Counted from the first letter of the stretch, positions 1-5,497 are shown. The stretch is DNA of 7,992 nt from Candidatus Geothermarchaeota archaeon (GCA_030601715.1 JAUWBL010000041.1:1-7992); one strand, 5' to 3'. Made by a program: numbers and translations. Notes: generated by a model not told the origin, from the letters alone.

Positions 1-124
1 CCGGTATGAACAGCGAAAAGACCACGGTGGAGGCGAAGACTACCCCTGTGAACACGGCAGAAAGGGAGACGAGCAAGCTCAGATTCTGCCTAGCTCTGGT
101 TTGCAGTTTTCCAGGGATACCCAT
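1..124 (-). CDS. N-terminal part of a membrane protein (possibly an ECF transporter S component), cut by the window edge
   Basis: Reading the minus strand from an ATG at 124 gives 41 codons without a stop before the edge. The peptide begins MGIPGKLQTRAR, followed by a hydrophobic stretch at about residues 14-40 (SLLVSLSAVFTGVVFASTVV and onward to FSLFIP) that fits a first transmembrane helix after a short positively charged cytoplasmic N-terminus. The start is supported by a GGAGG Shine-Dalgarno sequence at 138-134, nine bases upstream of the ATG. The pattern of a short basic N-terminus, a small-residue-rich helix and a segment ending in Phe-x-Pro resembles the beginning of archaeal ECF-type vitamin transporter S components. 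That identity is inference from 41 residues and could be wrong. It is divergent from the RadA-like gene. Confidence 0.6.
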   Translation of the reverse strand, partial: MGIPGKLQTRARQNLSLLVSLSAVFTGVVFASTVVFSLFIP

Positions 125-170
125 TCCCTTTCTCCTCCCGGTGACGCGTTCTACCAGTCCTTGAGACATA

Positions 171-186
171 TGAAAGCTTTAACCTA
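171..186 (+). promoter_or_regulatory. Candidate TATA/BRE element for the RadA-like gene
   Basis: The sequence GAAAGCTTTAACCTAT lies about 75-85 bases upstream of the GTG start at 259. A purine-rich GAAAG followed by CTTTAA resembles an archaeal BRE plus box A. It would place transcription start near 205 and leave a leader of about 50 bases. The reverse complement of this AT-rich patch could also serve the leftward gene. The match is only moderate. Confidence 0.3.
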
Positions 187-258
187 TAGCTCTGCGTTTT
201 CAAGATGTTTCCTGAGCTTGTCTGAGCTGTTAGAGAAGTTGGAAGCCGATTCCCTGGA

Positions 259-1194
259 GTGTCGATAGAGAGGGAAATGTTCAGGCTGGAGGATCTTCCG
301 GAGATCGACTCTGAGCTAGCCGAGAGGTTGAAGAGTGCTGGGCTGAATCATCCCCTTCTTCTGGCGGTCGCCACGGCGGAACATCTCGAGGGATGCGGGC
401 TGGGGAGGGCGGAAGCTATCGAACTCATGGGGAAGACGCGTGAGAAACTGGATATTAGATTCCAAACTCTGAGGGAGTTCGCCGACCGCATATACCAAGT
501 GTCCAGAATCTCAACGGGGTCGAGATATCTCGACGACTTGATGGAGAGAGGGGTTGAAACCATGAAGGTGACAGAGTTTTTCGGTCCGGCTGCCTCAGGC
601 AAGACACAACTAAGCCAACAATTGGCTGTCAACGTCCAGCTTTCCGAGGGTGAGGGAGGACTGGGATCTGAAGCCGTCTACATCGACACGGAGAGAGGCT
701 TCAGCCCACGGAGGATAGAGGAGATGGCGAGGGCCAAGGACCTGAGGCCAAGGGAGGTCCTACGGAAGATATTCTATGCGCGCGCGGACACGGTCGAGGG
801 GCTCTTCGAAATGGTTCGGAAGGCGGAGAAGTTTCTTCAAGATAAGTCGGCGAGGATCGTGATCGTGGACAACCTTGCCGGGCCGTTCAGCGCCCAATTC
901 GACAGGTTCAGGGTTCATGAGAAGCAGGTGTTGACGCAGAAACTCCTCTTCAGACTGTTGACGTACGGGGAGGTGTACAACGCTGCCGTGGTCTTCACCA
1001 ACAGGGTGTATTCTATTCCCGACGCTATCGCGGCGGAAAGCCTCCACCCGTTTGGAGGGATGGTGGTCGACCGCTCGGTGCATAAGAAGATCATGTTGAG
1101 GAACCAGAGGCAACACCGATACTTGGCTCGTGACTTTCGATCCGACAGGGAAACCCTCTTCAGGATCGACGAGGGGGGGGTCTCCGACCTTTGA
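259..1194 (+). CDS. Divergent RadA-like recombinase (RecA/Rad51 family ATPase)
   Basis: A 311-residue RecA-fold ATPase, close in length to archaeal RadA (about 320-350). Residues 11-65 form a helix-hairpin-helix domain (DLPEIDSELAERLKSAGL and EGCGLGRAEAI), so it is not RadB, which lacks this domain. The core carries Walker A GPAASGKT at 109-116, YIDTE at 141-145 with the likely catalytic Glu145, and Walker B IVIVD ending at Asp204. A RadA-like TNRVYSIPD follows at 247-255, then PFGG at 264-267. Archaeal RadA forms filaments on ssDNA and performs strand exchange. Here the usual GEFGSGKTQ P-loop is GPAASGKTQ, and the ATP-cap segment (DSPHLPE in typical RadA) is replaced by DFRSDRET at 292-299. 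This suggests a paralogue or a fast-evolving RadA. The start is GTG; an ATG at 277 is the alternative. The Shine-Dalgarno is poor for either start. The stop overlaps the next start. Confidence 0.87.
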   Translation: MSIEREMFRLEDLPEIDSELAERLKSAGLNHPLLLAVATAEHLEGCGLGRAEAIELMGKTREKLDIRFQTLREFADRIYQVSRISTGSRYLDDLMERGVETMKVTEFFGPAASGKTQLSQQLAVNVQLSEGEGGLGSEAVYIDTERGFSPRRIEEMARAKDLRPREVLRKIFYARADTVEGLFEMVRKAEKFLQDKSARIVIVDNLAGPFSAQFDRFRVHEKQVLTQKLLFRLLTYGEVYNAAVVFTNRVYSIPDAIAAESLHPFGGMVVDRSVHKKIMLRNQRQHRYLARDFRSDRETLFRIDEGGVSDL

Positions 1195-1553
1195 TCCTAG
1201 AGAGGTTTCCCCGAAATCCGAGGAAGCTCAAGCAGCTCTTCCACCAAATCCTCTCCAACGAGATCACCATGAAGAGTGGCCTGGAGAGGGCGAAGCAGAG
1301 GTTCGTCGGGCCCTGGAACAAAGGATACGTCACCGGCATGCGGGGCATTCTGAGGAAGCAGAAAGATCGAGCGGAGACCCTCAAGTTAGGCAAATGGTCA
1401 AGTATGGAGGATCTGCTGTTCTTCTCGAAAAGATTCAGGGACCTAGCCAGGGACCGAATGATGGGAGACTCCGACAGAGGATACTTTGCTTCATGGGCCG
1501 ACTACGTCGATTTCCTTTCACAGCCCCACAGCTCAGATGAAGAGAAGGTTTGA
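1191..1553 (+). CDS. Small basic protein coupled to the RadA-like gene, function unknown
   Basis: A 120-residue protein that I do not recognise. Its TTG start at 1191 shares bases with the TGA stop of the RadA-like gene (TTGA), so the two are very likely translated together. A G-rich tract (GAGGGGGGGG) about ten bases upstream can act as the ribosome binding site. The protein is soluble, predicted mostly helical and net basic, with about 23 Lys/Arg against about 16 Asp/Glu. Basic clusters sit at residues 5-14, 51-60 and 80-89, and the tail (SSDEEK) is acidic and polar. There are no cysteine pairs, signal peptide or membrane helix. The coupling suggests, but does not prove, a role with the recombinase, for example in loading or DNA contact. 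A longer reading frame from 1130 in another frame overlaps it; its biased Pro/Gly/Glu composition marks it as a shadow. Confidence 0.7.
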   Translation: MILERFPRNPRKLKQLFHQILSNEITMKSGLERAKQRFVGPWNKGYVTGMRGILRKQKDRAETLKLGKWSSMEDLLFFSKRFRDLARDRMMGDSDRGYFASWADYVDFLSQPHSSDEEKV

Positions 1554-1817
1554 CAACAGGAGCCAAGTGAAGAGGAAGAGGATCACGTAGGTGCCTACCC
1601 CCTGGAACATCAGGGTGTTCGGCGTGATCTTCGCCGCGGGATCTACCTCGATTCTGAGGACACGTTTTGTGAAGTAGTACGAGGCCAGGTAGAAGAGTAT
1701 CGCGATCATGACTCCCGTCTCTCCGTCACCGGACAGGGCGAACGCAAAGGAGGCGACTGCGGCGGCAACAACCGCGGTCCCAGCTCGTGTCCAGTAGATC
1801 CTGTCTTTGGTTTCCAT
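1533..1817 (-). CDS. Small three-helix membrane protein, function unknown
   Basis: A 94-residue protein starting at an ATG at 1817, with GGTGAT at 1830-1825 as a well-placed Shine-Dalgarno (seven-base spacer). Three hydrophobic segments are visible: about 12-30 (AGTAVVAAAVASFAFALS), 34-50 (TGVMIAILFYLASYYF) and 75-94 (GTYVILFLFTWLLLSN). Between helices 2 and 3 lies a short loop with KRVLRIEVDP. The first residues (METKDRIYWTR) are charged and presumably cytoplasmic. I recall similar short archaeal membrane proteins ending in a GTYxxLxxxxWxLLY-like helix; an EMC6-like topology is one possibility, but this is a guess. The 3' end overlaps the convergent gene at 1191-1553 by 21 bases, leaving no room for a separate terminator. 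Confidence 0.7.
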   Translation of the reverse strand: METKDRIYWTRAGTAVVAAAVASFAFALSGDGETGVMIAILFYLASYYFTKRVLRIEVDPAAKITPNTLMFQGVGTYVILFLFTWLLLSNLLFI

Positions 1818-1890
1818 TCAGAAGATCACCGGTTGCTCCTCACCAGCCCGCAGGCTCGTATTCACCTAATACATCTAGCTCGGAGGCTGC

Positions 1891-1900
1891 ATTATTATCT
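1891..1900 (-). promoter_or_regulatory. Candidate TATA box for the small membrane protein
   Basis: On the minus strand this reads AGATAATAAT, an AT-rich box in a GC-rich surrounding. A transcript starting about 26 bases downstream would begin near 1869 and have a leader of about 50 bases containing the GGTGAT Shine-Dalgarno. Confidence 0.4.
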
Positions 1901-1930
1901 ACTGCGGACTGGTCGTGGCCCTACTGTCTG

Positions 1931-1988
1931 AAAAACGAAAAATAGGGGGAGCTGACTCTCGGCTTCCTTCAAAGTGGCGGGAAGCCGA
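1931..1988 (-). terminator. Hairpin followed by T-runs on the minus strand
   Basis: TCGGCTTCC at 1959-1967 and GGAAGCCGA at 1980-1988 form a perfect 9-bp stem with a 12-base loop. Read on the minus strand, the hairpin is followed after about 16 bases by TTTTTCGTTTTT (1942-1931). Archaeal transcription terminates at T-rich tracts, so a leftward transcript beginning somewhere above 1990 would plausibly end here. On the plus strand, CGAAAAATA at 1936-1944 could instead be read as a weak promoter element. Confidence 0.45.
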
Positions 1989-2097
1989 CCTGTTCTGTTC
2001 GACTCTCCAATGTGACTAGTCTGGGATCTGAGCTATCCGAGGGTGGCTTCCGACTGACTCAATTCACTCGAATGGCCGGAGCGACATTTCTAGATGA

Positions 2098-2109
2098 GAT
2101 GTCGACATC
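2098..2109. repeat. 12-bp perfect palindrome
   Basis: GATGTCGACATC is its own reverse complement and does not extend further. It lies about 140 bases upstream of the TATA box of the CBS gene. It could be the operator of a dimeric regulator or a short RNA stem; a chance occurrence cannot be excluded. Confidence 0.35.
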
Positions 2110-2136
2110 GGAGACTTCAGCTGCTATGCTCTCTCA

Positions 2137-2150
2137 TGATACGAATCATC
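2137..2150. repeat. Short inverted repeat (5-bp stem, 4-base loop)
   Basis: ATGAT-ACGA-ATCAT forms a small hairpin on either strand, 28 bases downstream of the 12-bp palindrome. Alone it is weak; it is listed because it clusters with other dyads in this block. Confidence 0.25.
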
Positions 2151-2236
2151 TCCGTTGAATCAGGCAAGCATCCCCAGTTTCTTCCCCCTTCTACCTAAGG
2201 TGCGGGGGCATTCCTGCGATACGTCCGAAATCCATG

Positions 2237-2244
2237 TTATAATA
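2237..2244 (+). promoter_or_regulatory. TATA box of the CBS-domain gene
   Basis: TTATAATA with CGAAA just upstream (2227-2230, BRE-like). Transcription about 26 bases beyond the box centre would start near 2267, so the GTG at 2247 and probably the ATG at 2262 precede the mRNA. This argues for the ATG at 2277 as the true start. The box reads TATTATAA on the other strand, so leftward firing is also possible. Confidence 0.55.
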
Positions 2245-2276
2245 CCGTGTCCGGCTTCACTATGGTTGATGCGCTG

Positions 2277-2849
2277 ATGTCGATCGACGCCCTGCAGACG
2301 GAGATCCCGGTGCAGGAAGTGATGAACAGCCCCGTCATAACCCTGGAAAAGGGCACAAGCGTCATCAAGACCGCGAAGCTGATGAAGGAGTACAGCATCG
2401 GCAGCGTCGTCATCGTCGACTCTGAGAGCTCTCCCATAGGCATCGTCACACACACAGACCTCGTGAATAGGGTGCTGGCGGAAGACCAGAATCCCAAGAC
2501 GCTTAAGGTGGAGGCTGTGATGTCCTTTCCCCTCATAACAGCGCAGCCAAAAGAAAGCGTTCAAGACGTAGCCACACGCATGGCAACCACGAACGTTGAT
2601 AGAGTAATCGTCGTGCGCCAAGGCAAGCTCGTAGGGGTGTTGTCAACGAGAGATCTGCTTCGAGTGACTCCTCAGATCATGGACATCCTTTCCGAGAAGG
2701 CACGGATCAAACAAGGAGGAGTCGCTCCTCGCATCAGGGCTTCTATCATAGGTTACTGCGACAGTTGCGGACAGTGGAGCGATGCTCTGGTCGAAATCAA
2801 CGGGAACTTCACTTGCCCTGACTGCGTCGTTGACTACAACCAACCCTAA
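2277..2849 (+). CDS. Two CBS domains with a C-terminal zinc ribbon
   Basis: With the start at 2277 the protein has 190 residues. Residues 11-70 and 75-135 are two CBS domains, each with the usual signature (VMNSPVITLE...IGIVTHTDL and VMSFPLITAQ...LVGVLSTRDL). Paired CBS domains form a Bateman module that binds adenine nucleotides or related ligands and usually regulates a partner. After a helical linker comes a zinc ribbon, Cys161-x2-Cys164 and Cys180-x2-Cys183, which suggests protein or nucleic-acid contact. No enzymatic domain is attached. The start at 2277 is chosen because GGTTGAT at 2264-2270 is a good Shine-Dalgarno six bases upstream and the TATA box at 2237-2244 makes earlier starts (GTG 2247, ATG 2262) unlikely. 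The next gene follows after 18 bases, so the two probably share a transcript. The partner is unknown. Confidence 0.88.
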   Translation: MSIDALQTEIPVQEVMNSPVITLEKGTSVIKTAKLMKEYSIGSVVIVDSESSPIGIVTHTDLVNRVLAEDQNPKTLKVEAVMSFPLITAQPKESVQDVATRMATTNVDRVIVVRQGKLVGVLSTRDLLRVTPQIMDILSEKARIKQGGVAPRIRASIIGYCDSCGQWSDALVEINGNFTCPDCVVDYNQP

Positions 2850-2867
2850 CCACGTTGAGCCGCGGCG

Positions 2868-3266
2868 GTGGGAAGCCCTTTGAAAGAAAGCAGGATCACG
2901 GAATCCTTTGACTCGGTCATTGGCTACGCCGAGGCCTTTGGCAAGACGCTCAGGAAAGGGAACCCCATCAGTATGGAGGAAGCTGTTTACGACCTGTCCG
3001 CCGAAACCGAGAAACTGATTTTCCTGCTAGAGATCTCTCAAGGAGTTCCGTTCGTTGGCAGCTACAGCGTCTACCCGGAGATCCCTCAGTTGAAGGAGCC
3101 CGCGGCTTTCGCTACCTTTCTCGAAGACACCCTAAAGAGGGCAAAGGAGTTCTACGACGGCAAGCATTTCAGGAGAACTTTGGAGGAGATCCTCCGCGTG
3201 AGGGCATCTCTGGTCAGGCTCTATACTAAGAGAAAGTCTAAGGCATCGAAATCCAAAGCATCGTAG
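2868..3266 (+). CDS. Helical protein of unknown function downstream of the CBS gene
   Basis: A 132-residue protein that I do not recognise. It appears all-helical: about 11-30, 35-57, 78-98 and 100-120, with a proline-rich break at 61-78 (VPFVGSYSVYPEIPQLKEP). The C-terminus is a lysine/serine tail (KRKSKASKSKAS), often seen in nucleic-acid-binding or unstructured ends. The GTG start at 2868 has only a weak upstream signal. The TTG at 2880 has GGTGGGA seven bases ahead and may be the real start, shortening the protein by four residues. Helices around 80-115 (LEDTLKRAKEFYDGKHFRRT) are loosely HEPN-like, but the Rx4-6H motif is absent, so I do not call it HEPN. It lies 18 bases after the CBS-zinc ribbon gene and may work with it. 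Its stop is 14 bases from the convergent purA stop. Confidence 0.68.
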   Translation: MGSPLKESRITESFDSVIGYAEAFGKTLRKGNPISMEEAVYDLSAETEKLIFLLEISQGVPFVGSYSVYPEIPQLKEPAAFATFLEDTLKRAKEFYDGKHFRRTLEEILRVRASLVRLYTKRKSKASKSKAS

Positions 3267-3280
3267 CTGCAGCCTCTCCT

Positions 3281-4285
3281 TCACACGGTTCTGTCTACGG
3301 TCTCCCGGGTTTTGGGTCCTGTTCCGATCAGGGTAACGGGAACGTTCAGCTTTTCCTCCACGCCCCGTATGAACTGCGTCCCTTCCTCAGTGAGATCTTT
3401 CCATCTCGTCTTGCCCCTGTCCTTAGGATACAGCACATCTAGTGCCGTTACGGCGAGCTGAGTGGCGCTGTTTAGCATGACCGCCCTCTCGGCCAGCTGA
3501 TAGTCGAAGGGCGCGGATCTTCTCTCCCTCCCCGTCACCGTCGCCACTTCGAACCACCCTCTCTCCTGAGCCTCTTCCTTCGTCAACTCATTCTCGAGGG
3601 GGCCAGCCCCGACCCGCGTCACGTAGGCCTTGAGTACAAGAATCACCTCGTCCAGTCGTTTAGGACCGAGGCCTACATCAGCGCAGATGGAGGAAGCAGT
3701 GACATCCTTGGACGTCACGTATGGGTAGGTCCCGTGGAACAACGAGATGAACGTCCCTTGACTCCCCTCCAGGACTACACTCTTTTCCTCGTCCAAGGCA
3801 TCGTTTATCTCCCCTGGGACATCACACACCAAATGGCTCAGTGAATCGATGTCCCTCGCCATCTTCAGCGTTCTACTCGCCCTATCTCGTTGAGCGGGTC
3901 CGCAACCGGTCCCCGTCGTCCCGATCTTCCCCCGAAGGTGGCTACTCGTCTTGTCTTCTTGGATGTGACGGTCTTCGATTATGCCACAGTTTGGGTCCAA
4001 GCCCACCCGCCCGCTTGTCCTCGTCAACTCGACTTCCTCCAATAAGGTATTCGGATTGACCAGAACACCGGGACCGATGAGTAGCCTCGCGGATTCGTAC
4101 ACGAAGCCGCTCGGAAGTTGACTGAGGCGATACGTCCGGTCTCGGAATATCACCGTGTGTCCTGCGTTGGGCCCAACCCCCCCTCGGGCAACAATCGTAG
4201 CTTTGTCACGGAGAGCTAGGTGTGATGTTACCTTGCCCTTGCCGCAGTCGCCGAAAAACCCGTCCACCACGACGCTCGATGGCAT
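3281..4285 (-). CDS. purA: Adenylosuccinate synthetase, short archaeal form
   Basis: Catalyses IMP + aspartate + GTP to adenylosuccinate, the first committed step from IMP to AMP, in the cytosol. At 334 residues it matches the compact archaeal type (about 340) rather than the roughly 430-residue bacterial/eukaryotic one. Visible motifs are the P-loop FGDCGKGK at 11-18 with the catalytic Asp13, NAGH at 40-43 with the catalytic His43, IGTTGTGCGP at 121-130, EGSQG at 173-177, YPYVTSKDVTA at 187-197, TRVGAGP at 223-229, TVTGRERRSAPFD at 249-261 and GTGP at 321-324. The P-loop has Cys14 where most members have Glu (GDEGKGK). The ATG start at 4285 has a GGTGA Shine-Dalgarno at 4297-4293. It is divergent from the HypE-like gene, and no other purine gene is visible nearby apart from that superfamily relative. 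Confidence 0.95.
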   Translation of the reverse strand: MPSSVVVDGFFGDCGKGKVTSHLALRDKATIVARGGVGPNAGHTVIFRDRTYRLSQLPSGFVYESARLLIGPGVLVNPNTLLEEVELTRTSGRVGLDPNCGIIEDRHIQEDKTSSHLRGKIGTTGTGCGPAQRDRASRTLKMARDIDSLSHLVCDVPGEINDALDEEKSVVLEGSQGTFISLFHGTYPYVTSKDVTASSICADVGLGPKRLDEVILVLKAYVTRVGAGPLENELTKEEAQERGWFEVATVTGRERRSAPFDYQLAERAVMLNSATQLAVTALDVLYPKDRGKTRWKDLTEEGTQFIRGVEEKLNVPVTLIGTGPKTRETVDRTV

Positions 4286-4314
4286 AGCAGATTCACCAAG
4301 AAATGAGTTCTGGA

Positions 4315-4322
4315 CAATAAAG
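4315..4322 (-). promoter_or_regulatory. Candidate TATA box of purA
   Basis: On the minus strand this reads CTTTATTG, preceded by GAAACTCATTA. Its centre is about 33 bases upstream of the ATG at 4285, predicting a very short leader of several bases. Confidence 0.45.
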
Positions 4323-4378
4323 TAATGAGTTTCATCGGTGAGGGGTTAGATGAATATGAGCGACTGGGGAGTGACACA

Positions 4379-4387
4379 GTTATTATC
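4379..4387 (+). promoter_or_regulatory. Candidate TATA box of the HypE-like gene
   Basis: AGTTATTATC lies about 64 bases upstream of the ATG at 4447 and would give a leader of about 35-40 bases. That leader contains GGGGAG at 4430-4435, a plausible ribosome binding site 11 bases before the ATG. Confidence 0.35.
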
Positions 4388-4446
4388 GGGAAACCAATGG
4401 GCCGTCTCCTAGTTCTGACGGTGGGAATCGGGGAGAGATCATAGCT

Positions 4447-5457
4447 ATGACTAGGGGAATCTACGGCAAGGTTCCCACGCACATACTGAACAAGACCGTG
4501 TTTCCGTTTCTAGGCATCGAGAATCGCGACGTAGTCGTCGGCCCTGGTCCGGGTCAAGACGCCGCCGTCCTAAGGCTGAACGATAAGTTCCTTGTGGCTT
4601 CGGTCGATCCCATCACCGCGGCTGAGGAAGACATCGGTTGGCTGGCGGTCAACATATCGGCGAACGATGTCGCCGTGTCTGGCGCTCGTCCCAGATGGTT
4701 CCTTTCCAACATCCTCCTCCCCCAAGGGTTCGATAACAGGAGACTCGGGTCCGTAGTCGCCGAGCTGCACAATGCGGCGAAACGGCTGGAAATCACCGTC
4801 ATTGGGGGACACACCGAGTGGACCCCTCAGCTGAAGAAGCCAATCATCGCAGGCACATGTCTCGGTCTCACACACAAGTATTTTACTAGCTCGACAGCCC
4901 ATCCCGGAGACCGCATAATTCTGACAAAGGGCGTGGGATTGGAAGGCACCTTCGTACTGGCTCGTGCGCTTGAAGACAAGCTGGTTCAGAAGCTTGGTGA
5001 CGGTATTGTGTCTGAGGCCGTCGCGCTGAGAGAATCCATAAGCATTGTCGATGAAGCCATGGCCCTCGCCCAGTGCGAAGGACTGACTGCGATGCACGAC
5101 CCGACAGAGGGCGGTCTCGCTCTCGGTCTCCATGAGTTGGCCGAGGCATCGAATATAGGGATGGAGGTTACAGAGAGCCGGATCTACGTGCCGGAGCCCG
5201 TCAGGCGGATATCAGAGGCATTGGAAGTGAACACGTTATCTCTGCTCAGTTCGGGAGCTTTGATGGCGACGGTGAAACCTGAATATGCCGAGGAGGCTCT
5301 GGCTCTCCTTGATCCTCTGGATGTGCACGCCGAGATCATCGGTAGAATCACCAGATCCCCCGATTGCATCATGGTGAAACGGGATGGGTCTAGGGTTTCT
5401 TTGCCGAAGCCGACATCGGACGAGATCTGGAAGTTCACTGAGAACTTGCCAACCTAA
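4447..5457 (+). CDS. AIR synthase/HypE-superfamily protein without the HypE cysteine tail
   Basis: A 336-residue protein of the PurM/ThiL/HypE/SelD ATP-binding superfamily. N-terminal half (about 30-145): GPGPGQDAAV at 32-41, SVDPIT at 52-57, NDVAVSGARP at 73-82 and GGHTEW at 120-125. C-terminal half (about 150-320): HDPTEGGLALGLHELAE at 217-233 and SSGALMA at 268-274. These are the phosphate/metal-binding acidic and glycine motifs of the family, whose members use ATP to activate an oxygen atom on a substrate. True HypE, which makes the thiocarboxamide for [NiFe]-hydrogenase cyanide ligands, ends in a Pro-Arg-Ile-Cys tail. This protein ends in FTENLPT with no cysteine, and no other hyp gene is near. 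It is therefore best called HypE-like with unknown substrate. It could be misread as PurM, but the motifs fit HypE-like proteins better. Confidence 0.85.
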   Translation: MTRGIYGKVPTHILNKTVFPFLGIENRDVVVGPGPGQDAAVLRLNDKFLVASVDPITAAEEDIGWLAVNISANDVAVSGARPRWFLSNILLPQGFDNRRLGSVVAELHNAAKRLEITVIGGHTEWTPQLKKPIIAGTCLGLTHKYFTSSTAHPGDRIILTKGVGLEGTFVLARALEDKLVQKLGDGIVSEAVALRESISIVDEAMALAQCEGLTAMHDPTEGGLALGLHELAEASNIGMEVTESRIYVPEPVRRISEALEVNTLSLLSSGALMATVKPEYAEEALALLDPLDVHAEIIGRITRSPDCIMVKRDGSRVSLPKPTSDEIWKFTENLPT

Positions 5458-5497
5458 AGAGAGTGGAACAGTAGTCCCTCCTCTCGTAGTCTAACCG

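Larger units (their letters stand above)
1818..2276. other. 459-base non-coding block between divergent genes, with structured elements
   Basis: No convincing protein-coding frame lies here on either strand. It contains a candidate TATA box for the leftward gene, a 9-bp hairpin at 1959-1988, paired T5 tracts on the minus strand at 1942-1931, a third copy of GGCTTCC at 2045-2051, a 12-bp palindrome at 2098-2109, a small inverted repeat at 2137-2150 and the CBS-gene promoter at 2237-2244. It is much larger than the other gaps in the window. It may hold a small RNA or a long regulated leader; I cannot assign it to a known RNA family. Confidence 0.6.

Noticed and set aside
1130..1540. 136-codon plus-strand frame overlapping the RadA partner
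   Set aside because: It starts inside the RadA-like gene in another frame and is rich in Pro, Gly and Glu. The frame from 1191 has a coupled start and a more protein-like composition.
2000..2060. Possible C/D box small RNA (GTGACTA, CTGA at 2029-2032 and 2053-2056)
   Set aside because: The C box matches only five of seven positions, there is no recognisable C' box and no terminal stem.
2072..2158. 28-codon open frame beginning MAGATFLDEM
   Set aside because: No ribosome binding site, no promoter at suitable distance, and its length is expected by chance.
2160..2621. 153-codon minus-strand frame over the CBS gene
   Set aside because: It is antisense to an unmistakable two-CBS coding sequence; the His/Cys/Arg-rich composition is typical of an opposite-strand shadow.
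2868..3266. HEPN toxin-like reading of the helical protein
   Set aside because: The catalytic Rx4-6H motif is absent and no nucleotidyltransferase partner is next to it.
4447..5457. Calling this gene hypE or purM
   Set aside because: It lacks the HypE cysteine tail and any hyp neighbour, and the motifs fit HypE-like proteins better than PurM; only the superfamily level is supported.
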